In this document: positions 1 to 8,201 of the stretch, piece after piece
Layout of the letters: each line of letters begins with the position of its first letter
How positions within the stretch are numbered: position 1 is the first letter of the stretch
NCBI GenBank assembly: GCA_018003315.1
Contig: JAGNEJ010000044.1
Location: 1 to 37,427 of the forward strand
Origin: Verrucomicrobiales bacterium
GTDB taxonomy: Bacteria; Verrucomicrobiota; Verrucomicrobiia; Verrucomicrobiales; V1-33
Reading direction: 5' to 3'
DNA length: 37,427 bases
Position numbers and translations under genes: made by a program
The notes under the pieces: generated by a model
Databases searched by the model: none
What the model saw: the letters and a program-made list of their open reading frames with translations, nothing else
What the model was told of the DNA's origin: nothing

Positions 1-36
1 GTCTCGCAATGCTCGAAGAATCAGAAAGGGGCGACC

Positions 37-150
37 ATGTTCGCGATCTTCAAGAGCCTGACCGAAACGATGAAACTGCGAACGGAAAGCCTCATCACCG
101 GCATCGCGGAACTTTTCAACGACCAGCATCCCGCGGCCAATCGGGGCTAA
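37..150 (+). CDS. small hypothetical protein, 37 aa
   Basis: A 37-residue open frame begins at ATG 37, preceded by a purine-rich AAGGGG stretch at a usable ribosome-binding distance, and ends in TAA at 150. The protein (MFAIFKSLTETMKLRTE at its start) could form one amphipathic helix and has no motif I recognise. A longer overlapping frame starting at base 9 was rejected because it has no ribosome-binding site and its product looks like random Arg/Gly/Ser-rich sequence. The gene lies at the window edge, so its operon partners are unknown. Confidence 0.4.
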   Translation: MFAIFKSLTETMKLRTESLITGIAELFNDQHPAANRG

Positions 151-228
151 TCAGTTACAAAATGCCAATGAGCGGCAGAAGCTGTTCGAGTAGTGGAGGC
201 ATCGGCAATTTCAAGACGAACGATTGAG

Positions 229-325
229 TCCTCCTACGCCTGACCGGGGGGAGGTTTCGACTGCAGGTTGTGGTGGTAGCGGACATGACGGCGGGAACTT
301 GAGGCGGGTCAGGCGTTAGGAGGGA
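229..325. repeat. inverted repeat, attC-like, at the 3' end of the PEP-CTERM gene
   Basis: The left arm (229-245, TCCTCCTACGCCTGACC) and right arm (307-325) are near-perfect inverted copies that differ by two single-base gaps, with about 60 bases between them. The right arm contains TCAGGCGTTAGG, which resembles the canonical R' end of integron attC sites, and it overlaps the TAA stop of the PEP-CTERM gene, as attC sites often do. The left core lacks one base of the expected pattern and I see little inner pairing, so this may be a degenerate attC, a terminator or another repeat. Confidence 0.35.
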
Positions 326-957
326 CGGCATGTTCGACCTGAGACAATTCCAACTAGGCTAATACATACCATAAGAAGCGAAGTGGGTTCAGGAATCACA
401 CTGAGAACTAAATTGTCCAAGCAATATGGTGTGGTTGCGGATCTCAATAGTGTTAGCCCAGAAAATTCATTTGGAAATGTGAAAGTCTCGAAATCATTCA
501 AGGCAGCACCTCCTTGAACAAAACCATCGATAGAAAAATCCACAAAGACCGATGCTCCGCTATTAAGTATCCCTTCAAAAGATATTACCTTCGGAAATGG
601 GAACACGGTGGAATATTCTGCCAAATCTACCGCAACTGCGTCAAAAAGTAGCCCGTCTAGCGAAAAGACCTCGAAGGAGCTGCTGAAATGCAGAGAGAGA
701 TGAGCGGTTCCGTTGCTAGCACTTCCCGTCTTCGGACCAACGAGACCAAGATTATAGGGTGCAGATGTCCTGATTGGCCCAAACGGCTTTGAACGAAAGC
801 CATTCTCATCGTAGTAGGGAATTAATACCCCGGTTCCCGGCTGCGCCGCGATTGGGGACAAATAAGGTCGCCCGGTATTGTATTCTAGGACAACTGTGGA
901 CGCGTATAGGCTGGAACAGCAGAAATATAGGGCTGTGAAAGTTTTCAGAATCTTCAT
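316..957 (-). CDS. PEP-CTERM sorting domain protein
   Basis: This 213-residue exported protein starts with an N-terminal signal peptide (MKILKTFTALYFCCSSLYAS) and ends with a PEP-CTERM tripartite signal: an IPEP motif near residue 188, a hydrophobic helix, and a short basic tail (GRTCRPS). In this family the signal directs the protein to an exosortase/EpsH-type system that removes the tail at the inner membrane. The middle is Ser/Gly/Phe-rich and beta-like, as in other secreted PEP-CTERM proteins, without an enzymatic motif. The DNA is visibly richer in A+T than the neighbouring integrase and core genes, which suggests transfer. Two palindromes lie just upstream and an inverted repeat overlaps the stop codon. 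Confidence 0.85.
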   Translation of the reverse strand: MKILKTFTALYFCCSSLYASTVVLEYNTGRPYLSPIAAQPGTGVLIPYYDENGFRSKPFGPIRTSAPYNLGLVGPKTGSASNGTAHLSLHFSSSFEVFSLDGLLFDAVAVDLAEYSTVFPFPKVISFEGILNSGASVFVDFSIDGFVQGGAALNDFETFTFPNEFSGLTLLRSATTPYCLDNLVLSVIPEPTSLLMVCISLVGIVSGRTCRPS

Positions 958-980
958 TACCTATCGAACAGTGTTATTGA

Positions 981-1026
981 CCGACCGGTCGGGTTTGGGG
1001 GATGATCACCGACCGGTCGGTGATCA
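981..1026. promoter_or_regulatory. tandem palindromes upstream of the PEP-CTERM gene, possible operators
   Basis: Two perfect palindromes share the core CCGACCGGTCGG. The first (981-992) is 12 bp long and the second (1003-1026) extends to 24 bp with TGATCA arms. They lie 24 and 46 bases upstream of the start codon of the minus-strand PEP-CTERM gene, where a dimeric repressor or activator would bind. No regulator is encoded next to them. The stretch 958-1161 otherwise holds only purine-rich sequence and no gene I can support. Confidence 0.45.
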
Positions 1027-1161
1027 CGGTAAAAGGCGACCCGGGAGTAAGGATTTTGGCGGCCTCGGTCATGACCGGCACGATAGCGGGGGCATGATGG
1101 CGAGACAAGGGGGAAATGACGGTAATGGGAATGAGAATGGAGAATGGAGGGAGGTATCGAC

Positions 1162-2565
1162 TCAGAGGCCGTCCAAGGGGCTGGGGGCGCCCGCGTCGGG
1201 ACGTTTCATGACGTGCAGATAAATCATGGTGGTGGAGACATCGGCATGGCCGAGGAGGTTCTGGACGGTGCGGATGTCGGTTTCGGATTCGAGGAGGTGG
1301 GTGGCGAAGGAATGGCGCAGGGTGTGGGAGGTGACGCGCTTGGGGATTCCGGCCTTGCGCACGGCGTCGCGGATCTGGCGCGCCATGGAGTCGTCGTGGA
1401 GGTGATTGCGGGCGAATTTTCCGGTGCGCGGGTGAGGGCAGAGGGTGGCGGCGGGGAAGAGCCAGTGCCAACCCCACTCGCGACTGGCGTTGGGCCATTT
1501 GCGGAGCAGGGACTCGGGCATGTGGCAGTCTCCGGCACCGGCGGCGAGACCCTGGAGATGGTTTTCCCGGAGGCGTGCGAGGTGTCGGGTGAGCCGCGGT
1601 TCGAGGGCATTTGGCAGGGTGACGACACGGTGTTTGCCGCCCTTGCCATCGTGGATGGCGATGGTGCCTTGGCCGAAATCGAGGTCCTTGACGCGCAGGC
1701 GCATGGCTACCATGAGGCGGAGGCCGCTGCCGTACATGACTTGGGCGATGAGTTTCCAAGGATCTTCCAAGCGGGCGAACACGGAGCGGCCTTCCTCGCG
1801 GGTCATGACGACGGGCGGGCGGCGCTGGCCACGGGCCGGGGTGATGGGATCGAGGGTGAATTCCCCGATGCCGAACACGGACTTGGTGAGGAAGACCATG
1901 GCGTTGAGTGCCTGTTTTTGGGTGGGGGGCGACGTTGCGCCGGAGGGCGAGGAATTCGAGGTAGGCGGAGATGGCGGACGGCCCGGCGGCCTGCGGTGAC
2001 TGGCCGAGCGCTTGGTGGCAGAAGCGGATGAAGCGGCGGTTCCAGTACACATAGGTTTCCTCGCTGGCGACAGCGAGGTTCTTGAGGCGGATGGCGCGGC
2101 GGAGGGAGTCGAGGATGCTGGTGAGTTCCGGTGCGGAAGCCTCGGAACGGGAGGCTCCGGGGACGGCCTGGAGCGAGGATGCTCCAGCCACGCTGGGGAG
2201 TTGGGCGCGGACTTGGATCGTTTCGCGAGCAAGAGTCCGGTGGTCGGGCTCCAAGGGTTTGGCCTGATCGGAGGGCCCCTGCCAGTCAAAGGAAGCCGCC
2301 CATGGGATAGCGAGGACATCGCAAGCCAGGATGCGGGCGGCATCGACGGCCTGGCGGAATTGCCAGTCGGCGAGGGCGTGGAGCGGCCGAGCGCGGTGAA
2401 CCAGGCGCGGGTGCGTTCGGCGGAGCTGTGGCCGTGCGCCTTGGTCCATGCCTCGGCCCAGCGGACGAGTAGTCGCGGGCGGCGGGGCGGATGGACTCCA
2501 AGTCGAGCTGGAGCAGGAACCGCTGGCGCGCAGGACTGATGGGGTGCAGTCAAAGGGGCGGGCAT
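1162..2565 (-). pseudogene. integron-type tyrosine recombinase (IntI family), frameshifted
   Basis: The C-terminal catalytic part (about 1162-1920) reads in one frame: an Arg in YGSGLRLM, then the IntI-specific insertion around [19 protein letters not shown], then [23 protein letters not shown] and the presumed tyrosine in MIYLH. The SAM-like N-terminal domain (about 1928-2390, with [23 protein letters not shown] and [16 protein letters not shown]) reads in a second frame. Short flanking pieces read in further frames: [18 protein letters not shown] in the first frame and [20 protein letters not shown] in a third. At least three shifts are therefore needed, near 2466, 2390 and 1924-1929. The last falls in a run of six G; with five, the frames would join. 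The 5' end is uncertain. Confidence 0.8.
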
Positions 2566-2848
2566 ATTCGCAGGGTCTGTTCGCCCATCCGCCGCATGCA
2601 CGCCAGGCTTCTTCCGGTTCCACGGACAAGACCCCGGCGCATCATGCCCGCGTGTTGTCAAAACCCAGCCAAGCGTCCCACCACGTCGTCTGAAAATCCG
2701 CTTCAAGCCACACGCCTCAGGCGAATCCACCCGCCATCACCCCGGGCGCGGCTCTCAAACCGCCGCCCGCCCCGCGTTCCATTCGCTTCCCACAGCGGCG
2801 CTCCAAACACAAAACGCATAAGGGCGCGTCACCCCTCGCTCCGGGCTT

Positions 2849-2916
2849 GTTCAACCAAAGGGCGCAGCCGAAGTCTCCGCTGCGCTACGACTTCGCTGCA
2901 CCCTTTATTGTTGGGC
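2849..2916. other. integron attC recombination site
   Basis: The outer cores GTTCAAC (2849-2855) and GTTGGGC (2910-2916) match the attC consensus RYYYAAC...GTTRRRY. Between them, AAAGGGCGCAGCCGAAGTC (2857-2875) and the complement of 2889-2906 pair at nearly every position around a 13-base loop. There is one C.A mismatch and one unpaired C in the left arm near 2868. An unpaired base in the left arm is the hallmark that sets recombination polarity in known attC sites. It is the best evidence here that the neighbouring integrase remnant belonged to an integron. The stretch 2570-2848, where attI would be expected, shows nothing else I can name. Confidence 0.8.
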
Positions 2917-2941
2917 GATTCCGGTCGATTGGAATGAGTGC

Positions 2942-3202
2942 TCAAGTATCGTAGTGAAATCGAGCCTGTGCGATAAGGATACCACCCTCAATCGTGCGAT
3001 AGACCAGCCGATGTTCGGAATCGATACGGCGCGACCAATAGCCCCGGAAAGCGTGTTTGAGCGGTTCGGGTTTGCCGATGCCGGAGTGTGGACTGCGCAT
3101 GATGTCCTTGATGAGCTGGTTGATGCGCGAAACCATCTTGGGATCAGTCGCCTGCCAGAAGGCATAATCCTCCCACGCCTGCGGTGCGAAAGTCAGGTTC
3201 AC
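2942..3202 (-). CDS. yoeB: YoeB-family mRNA interferase toxin
   Basis: This 86-residue protein matches the YoeB/Txe family over its whole length (E. coli YoeB is 84 aa). YoeB toxins bind the ribosome and cut mRNA in the A site. Family residues are in place: Glu in GKPEPLKH, Arg in EHRLVY, and the C-terminal FHY. It begins with GTG at 3202, which overlaps the antitoxin stop codon by four bases (GTGA), so the two are translationally coupled. The attC site lies 26 bases past its stop codon, fitting a toxin-antitoxin gene cassette. Confidence 0.92.
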   Translation of the reverse strand: MNLTFAPQAWEDYAFWQATDPKMVSRINQLIKDIMRSPHSGIGKPEPLKHAFRGYWSRRIDSEHRLVYRTIEGGILIAQARFHYDT

Positions 3203-3456
3203 GCGTTGAGGTCGATTTCGCGTGCAACTCCTTTGCCGGTTTCAAGGGCGTGAATCGCTTCGAGCAGCCGTTTGGCGTTGGCGGGGCTGCGCATGAGGTA
3301 AGCGGTCTCTTCCAGAGATTCGAAATCCTCCAGCGAAAGCATGACCACGGACTGGTCACGGTTGCGGGTGATGATGACCGGCGTGTGGTCAGCGCAAACC
3401 CTGTCCATCGTGGAGGCGAGGTTCTCACGGGCGGCGGTGTAGCTGATTGCGTTCAT
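3199..3456 (-). CDS. yefM: YefM/Phd-family antitoxin
   Basis: This 85-residue antitoxin neutralises the downstream YoeB toxin and should repress the shared promoter. The N-terminal MNAISYTAARENLASTMDRV aligns with the DNA-binding part of YefM (E. coli MRTISYSEARQNL), followed by PVIITRNRDQSVVMLSLEDFESLEET. The acidic C-terminal half is the part that would wrap the toxin. I chose ATG 3456 because it aligns with the family start; an in-frame ATG at 3465 would lie inside the -10 box. It is the first gene of the operon. Confidence 0.92.
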   Translation of the reverse strand: MNAISYTAARENLASTMDRVCADHTPVIITRNRDQSVVMLSLEDFESLEETAYLMRSPANAKRLLEAIHALETGKGVAREIDLNA

Positions 3457-3457
3457 A

Positions 3458-3492
3458 CTGGACATGATACTGTCCAGATTCGGCTTCGTCAA
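3458..3492 (-). promoter_or_regulatory. promoter and overlapping operator of the yefM-yoeB operon
   Basis: On the minus strand TTGACG (3487-3492) and TATCAT (3464-3469) are separated by exactly 17 bases, a near-consensus sigma-70 promoter. The -10 box sits inside the palindrome CTGGAC-8-GTCCAG (3458-3477), so the YefM/YoeB complex binding there would block RNA polymerase. Transcription would be expected to start around 3456-3458, right at the antitoxin start codon, which implies a leaderless mRNA. Confidence 0.65.
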
Positions 3493-3801
3493 GATGTAGT
3501 TTCGGGAGGCACGAGGAATCGCCGAACGGCCTGGCGCAGGCACCGCTGGGGCGGGGTGGCGGGTGGAAAGCAGAGAAGATGAGCACATGGCGCGGCGGGT
3601 GCAAGCTCCGACGAAGCAGGTGACTCTGAAACTGGATAATGATTCTGAGACGGCAACGGAGCAGCCGACGTGATATGTGCGGACAAGCTACCCCAAGCGA
3701 TCTGCGACACAGCAGCCCCAGCGGTTGCCTGCCGCTCATGGTTGAACAGAGTCGCTGCGCGACGATTTCCTTTTAGTCTTTCTGAAAATTTCAATACTGG
3801 C
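3493..3801. other. gene-free stretch between the toxin-antitoxin cassette and the truncated phosphoesterase
   Basis: I see no supported gene here. One attC-like core, GTTGAAC (3741-3747), is present, but I find no matching partner core or inner pairing upstream, so it is not called as a site. A short hairpin, GTCGC-TGC-GCGAC at 3751-3763, is followed by a mildly T-rich stretch. Base composition drops in GC around 3765-3800, immediately before the truncated phosphoesterase, suggesting a junction between two DNA sources. Confidence 0.4.
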
Positions 3802-4218
3802 ATGGAGGCGCGATACGAACTGACCCGCCGATGGAGCGAACGGATGATCGCCACCGAAGTGCGCCAGTCGGGGCAGGGCATGGTGGCAAAACTGAAAAGG
3901 GCACTGCACGAGCTTTGGCCGCCGTCCCGCCCTTGGAATGTGGCAAAGGTCTGGGCGCAGCTCCCCGAAATCGCCACCCGGTTCATTGAACAATACCAGC
4001 CGCAGGCCGGGCTGGTGCTTTTCGGCCACACGCACCGTGCCGCCTGGTGGCGCCGGAATGGCAGGCTGCTGGTTAATACTGGGGGGTTTGTTTCCTTTGC
4101 AAATCCCCTCGCGGTCGATTTCCTGAGCGAAAGTCAGGCCGTCATCCGGCGGGTGCGGCGACGCAAGGATCACTGGCTGGCCACAAAGGCGGTCGTTCGC
4201 TTTGATGCCCCGTGCTGA
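3802..4218 (+). pseudogene. calcineurin-like metallophosphoesterase, C-terminal fragment
   Basis: The frame encodes only the second half of a metallophosphoesterase: the late metal-binding motif GHTHR, followed by LLVNTGGFVSFANP, typical of the family's last beta strands. The early motifs with the first metal ligands (DxH, GDxxD, GNHD) are missing. The frame stays open upstream to 3670, but that part has no family similarity. ATG 3802 is where the similar sequence begins (MEARYELTRRWSERM). Loss of the N-terminal half should abolish activity. It was probably cut when the integron region joined the core genome. It faces the mscS-like gene and stops 23 bases from it. Confidence 0.6.
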
Positions 4219-4241
4219 TGTGAGGCGCAGGGCGCATCCTG

Positions 4242-5984
4242 TCAGGAAAGTGGAAGCGCCTGGATGTTTCCAGGATGTTCCTTTGCCTGGTGGATGACCA
4301 TTTGCGGAAAGGCGATAGTCCACCCCCGGGCGGCCGCGGTGGCGGTGCAGGAACGCTGGATGAGGCGCTGCAGCTCCTGGTAACGGGAGGCGGCGCTGCC
4401 TTTGAAATCCGCCAGAATGGAAAAATCCAATGAGGAAGCGCCGGCGTGCCCCAGTTCGACGGCCACCCCGATGAGTTCCTCTGGTCCGAGCGCTTTGCGC
4501 AGGTCGATGACAAGCTGCTGCTGCAGGAGCTGCGGAATTTCATTGAGGAGCTGGTCCAGGTGCCCGTAATCCAGACCGAAGATGCTGGTGATGCGGAAAT
4601 TGTAGGAAAGATTGCGCGGGTTTTGCGCCAGAAATGCGGCGGTGCGGTAGGTTTTGTAACTGCCGCCGTTGGGCAGCACCTGCACGTATTCCGGCGTCTG
4701 CGTGATGACTTTTCCCAGCATCCCATCGTCCAGGATCACCCAGTCCCCTTCGCTCGTGGGGAACCACAATTCCTTTCTGTCAAAAGGCCGGGAGTTGAGC
4801 GGAATGAGGTCGCGCAGCGCAATGCGCAGCACGCCGCCGGTGAGCGAGGGATTGACCAGTTCACAGTAGATGTGGATGCGGCGCAGCAGCCACGGCAGAT
4901 CGCGGTAAAGAATGCGCTCCCCCTCGCGGGCGGTGCCGATGTTGAGGAGGAGCTTGGCCTGCTCGTAGAGTTTCGGCAGGGTGTGCCGTCCGGCTAACAG
5001 CAGTCCCGCCAGCACCAGCATGGCCAGAGTCATCAGGAACCAGTCGTCCGATGCATACAGCACGAGAAACGTCACCATTCCCGCCGCCGCCATGGAAAAC
5101 ACATGGTAGAGGACATCCGCCAGGCGCAGCAGAAACGGCGTGGCTCCCATGCGGCGCGTGCGCATTTTTCCCAGCAGCAGGCGGTGCAGCAGCCGGAAGA
5201 GCAGCAGGACTCCGATGAAGGCGCCGGCCGCCAGCAGCAGGTTCAGTACGCGGCGCATCACGGTGTCCCGCAGCAGGCCGGTGGCGTATTCGCCCAGCGG
5301 CTTGCGGTCCGCTTCCAGGCTCTCCACCTGCCGCTTCAGGTTGGCGATGTCCACCGGCACGCGGGAGCGGCTCGTCGCGATCTCCTTCTGCAGGCCGTCC
5401 AGGAAATCGCGCATCTCCTTTTGCTTCGCATCCTTGGCGGAATCCTTCATCGCTTCCTGCATCGTCTGCACGTTTTCGATGGCCAGATCGTAGCGCGCCG
5501 CCAGCCGCTCCTTGCGGCTGATCTGGGTTTTGAGTTCCGCCACCTGCCGCTGCCGGGCCACCAGGTCTTTGGCCATGCCCACCAGCGGTTTGACGATCAC
5601 TTCCTTCACCTCCCGGTCGAGGTCGATCTCCTCGGGTTCATCCCCGTCGAGTCCGGCCACTCCCAGCGCGGAGGCGCGCAGGTCCGACTCGCGCTGCTCC
5701 AGCACGCGTCGCGCATCCGCCACCTCCTTCTCCGCGCTGGCGATTTCTTCCGGCAGGGGTTTCGGCTGCAGTTCCTTTCCATTTTCCCTGCCGGACTTCA
5801 GCACGGCCAGGCGTTTTTCCTTTTCTGCGAGGGTGGTGCGGCTGACATCCAGGGCCTTCTTGTTTTCCAGCAGCATCGCCAGCCTGTCCCTGCCGGGTTG
5901 GTCACGGGTGTTGGCTTCCTGGGGCCAGGCAGCGGCACACCAGCCTATTGCCAGCAGGGCGATCAGCGGATGAAATCGGGTCAT
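4242..5984 (-). CDS. MscS-like mechanosensitive channel protein with coiled-coil N-terminus
   Basis: A 580-residue inner-membrane protein, start taken at ATG 5984 where a signal peptide begins (MTRFHPLIALLAIGWCAAA). Residues about 30-250 form a charged, periplasmic coiled coil. Several membrane helices follow (VLNLLLAAGAFIGVLLLF, MVTFLVLYASDDWF and neighbours). A beta domain with SEGDWVILDDGMLGKVITQT and VLPNGGSYKTYR resembles the MscS beta domain that follows the pore helix. Proteins of this type relieve turgor on osmotic downshock or act as mechanosensors. The pore helix is less Ala/Gly-patterned than in MscS, so gating cannot be assumed. It is divergent from cstA, with 110 bases between the two starts. 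Confidence 0.7.
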   Translation of the reverse strand: MTRFHPLIALLAIGWCAAAWPQEANTRDQPGRDRLAMLLENKKALDVSRTTLAEKEKRLAVLKSGRENGKELQPKPLPEEIASAEKEVADARRVLEQRESDLRASALGVAGLDGDEPEEIDLDREVKEVIVKPLVGMAKDLVARQRQVAELKTQISRKERLAARYDLAIENVQTMQEAMKDSAKDAKQKEMRDFLDGLQKEIATSRSRVPVDIANLKRQVESLEADRKPLGEYATGLLRDTVMRRVLNLLLAAGAFIGVLLLFRLLHRLLLGKMRTRRMGATPFLLRLADVLYHVFSMAAAGMVTFLVLYASDDWFLMTLAMLVLAGLLLAGRHTLPKLYEQAKLLLNIGTAREGERILYRDLPWLLRRIHIYCELVNPSLTGGVLRIALRDLIPLNSRPFDRKELWFPTSEGDWVILDDGMLGKVITQTPEYVQVLPNGGSYKTYRTAAFLAQNPRNLSYNFRITSIFGLDYGHLDQLLNEIPQLLQQQLVIDLRKALGPEELIGVAVELGHAGASSLDFSILADFKGSAASRYQELQRLIQRSCTATAAARGWTIAFPQMVIHQAKEHPGNIQALPLS

Positions 5985-6094
5985 GCGCCACTGGTAGCGC
6001 GAAATGGGAGCGATGCCAGCACGTTGGCTTCCGCGGAGCGGACGGATGGGAAAATCCGCTTTTCCCACGGCCGGATTCCGCTACATACGCCTGC

Positions 6095-8146
6095 ATGTCG
6101 AAATTTCTTCGTGTCTTACTCTGGGTCGGAATCTCCCTGCTCGGGGTGGTGGCGGTGGCCGTCTCCGCGATGCACCGGGGGGAAGGACAGCAGCTCAACG
6201 CGCTGTGGCTGGTGGTGGCGGGCGTCTGCAGTTTCGCGGTGGCCTACCGGTTTTATTCCGCCTGGCTCATGGCCAGGGTGCTCACGCTGGACTCCCGCCG
6301 CGCTCCGCCCGCGGTCACCAGGGCGGACGGAAAGGATTTTGTGCCCACCCACAAATGGGTGGTCTTTGGGCATCACTTTGCAGCCATCGCAGGGCCGGGA
6401 CCGCTGGTGGGACCAGTGCTGGCGGCGCAGTTTGGCTATCTGCCCGGCACGCTTTGGATTCTGATTGGTGCCACGTTGGGCGGCGGGGTGCATGATGCGG
6501 TGGTCCTGTTTGCCTCGATGCGGCGGGGCGGGAAATCGCTCGGCCAGATGCTCAAGGAGGAACTCAATCCCTTCATCGGCTTGGTCGCCATGATCTGTCT
6601 GCTGGGGATCATGACCATTCTCCTGGCCGTGCTGGGCCTGGTGGTGGTGAAGGCGCTGGCGGAAAGTCCCTGGGGGTTGTTCACCATCGCCATGACCATT
6701 CCGCTGGCCATGATCATGGGAGTGGCGCTGAAAACCGGGCGCATCAGCGTGCTGGCGGTTTCCATTTTCGGAGTCTGCGGACTGCTGGCGTGCGTGTGGC
6801 TGGGCAGTGTGCTGCCGGACGCGTGGAAACAGGCACTCACCCTGAGTCCGGAGTCGCTCGCCTGGGCGGTCATTCTTTACGGCTTTGCCGCTTCCGTCCT
6901 TCCGGTCTGGCTGCTGCTGGCGCCGCGGGACTACCTGAGCACCTTCATGAAACTCGGGACTGTGGCCGTGCTTGGCGTGTTCATCGTCGTGCTGGCCCCG
7001 CCGCTGCAGATGCCGGCGGTCACCCAGTTTGTGGGCGGCGGCGGCTGGGTGGTACCCGGTCCGGTCTTTCCCTTTGTCTGCATCACCATTGCCTGCGGAG
7101 CGGTGTCGGGCTTCCATGCGCTGATTTCCAGCGGCACCACGCCCAAGCTGCTGGAGCGGGAAAAGCACATCCGCCTGGTGGGGTATGGCAGCATGGTCAC
7201 CGAAATGCTGGTCGCCCTCATGGCCATCATCGCCGCCTGCGCTCTCCAGCCGGGCGAGTATTTTGCCATCAACACCCCCGTCAATGCCAGGGACCCGCAG
7301 TCCATTTCCGCTGCCATTGGGAAGATCAACGCCGCGGGATTTCCGGTTACGCAGCAGCAGATGGATCAACTGGCTGCCGACTTGCAGGAACCGGTGATCA
7401 TTGGGAAAACCGGCGGAGCACCGACGTTTGCCGTGGGCATGGCCGTGATGTTTTCCAGGGTCATTCCCGGAAAAACCGCACTCGCCCTGTGGTACCATTT
7501 TGCCATCATGTTCGAGGCGCTGTTCATCCTGACAACGCTTGATGCGGGCACCCGTGTCGGACGGTTCATCCTTCAGGACCTGCTCGGCTCCTTTCTCCCG
7601 CGGCTGGGTGACACCCGTTCGCTGTGGGGGAACCTGACCGCCACCACTCTGCTCGTCGGTGCCTGGGGATATTTCCTCTACCAGGGCACGCTGGATCCGG
7701 AAGGCATCGCCAAAAGCCTCTGGCCCATCTTCGGCATTTCCAATCAACTCCTCGCGGTCATCGCACTGTGCCTCGGCACGACCGTCATCATCAAAATGGG
7801 TCGCGCCAGGTATGCCTGGGTGACGGCGCTGCCGCTGGTTTTCCTCACCTGCATCACTTTCTCCGCCGGCTGGCTCAAGCTCTTCGACAAAGGCTCCGCC
7901 GGGTTCGTCCCCGCCATCGCCGATCTCCAGGCAAAGCTGGCCGCCGCCCCCCCTGCGGAAGCAGGCAAACTCCGGGCCATGATCGTCAACAACTGGGTGG
8001 ACATCGGCATCACCTGCCTCTTCCTGCTCGGTGTCGCCATCATTGTGTCCGCGTGCGTCTGGGAATGGGTGCGTCTGCTGCGGGGCACGAAACCAGTGGT
8101 GCTCAGGGAATCTCCCTACGTGCCGCTTCCGGACACCGCAGGGTGA
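6095..8146 (+). CDS. cstA: carbon starvation protein A, peptide/pyruvate-type transporter
   Basis: A 683-residue polytopic membrane protein of the CstA family, which imports peptides or pyruvate during carbon limitation. Signature parts are the N-terminal helices, KDFVPTHKWVVFGHHFAAIAG, GPLVGPVLAAQFGYLPG, GGVHDAVVLFASMRRGGKS, the conserved FHALISSGTTPKLL, and FGISNQLLAVIALCLGTT near the end. I chose ATG 6095 because MSKFLRVLLWVGISLL starts the first helix and the upstream in-frame sequence is not protein-like. The length suits the family. No CstA-linked small protein (YbdD-like) lies next to it; the next gene is convergent. Confidence 0.92.
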   Translation: MSKFLRVLLWVGISLLGVVAVAVSAMHRGEGQQLNALWLVVAGVCSFAVAYRFYSAWLMARVLTLDSRRAPPAVTRADGKDFVPTHKWVVFGHHFAAIAGPGPLVGPVLAAQFGYLPGTLWILIGATLGGGVHDAVVLFASMRRGGKSLGQMLKEELNPFIGLVAMICLLGIMTILLAVLGLVVVKALAESPWGLFTIAMTIPLAMIMGVALKTGRISVLAVSIFGVCGLLACVWLGSVLPDAWKQALTLSPESLAWAVILYGFAASVLPVWLLLAPRDYLSTFMKLGTVAVLGVFIVVLAPPLQMPAVTQFVGGGGWVVPGPVFPFVCITIACGAVSGFHALISSGTTPKLLEREKHIRLVGYGSMVTEMLVALMAIIAACALQPGEYFAINTPVNARDPQSISAAIGKINAAGFPVTQQQMDQLAADLQEPVIIGKTGGAPTFAVGMAVMFSRVIPGKTALALWYHFAIMFEALFILTTLDAGTRVGRFILQDLLGSFLPRLGDTRSLWGNLTATTLLVGAWGYFLYQGTLDPEGIAKSLWPIFGISNQLLAVIALCLGTTVIIKMGRARYAWVTALPLVFLTCITFSAGWLKLFDKGSAGFVPAIADLQAKLAAAPPAEAGKLRAMIVNNWVDIGITCLFLLGVAIIVSACVWEWVRLLRGTKPVVLRESPYVPLPDTAG

Positions 8147-8201
8147 ACCGCCAGCAAGGCATTGCCAGCTTCGCTAGCCATGGAGCCTGCAGGTCAGGTC
8201 C

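Noticed and set aside
1144..2031. Long plus-strand open frame opposite the integrase
   Set aside because: It is a GC-rich antisense shadow; the opposite strand has clear recombinase motifs and this product has none.
3741..3747. GTTGAAC as a second attC core
   Set aside because: No partner core or inner inverted repeat was found within a reasonable distance upstream.
5103..7747. Long open frames opposite and across the mscS-like and cstA genes
   Set aside because: Their products are His/Arg/Gln-rich with no domain, as expected from antisense reading of GC-rich membrane-protein genes.
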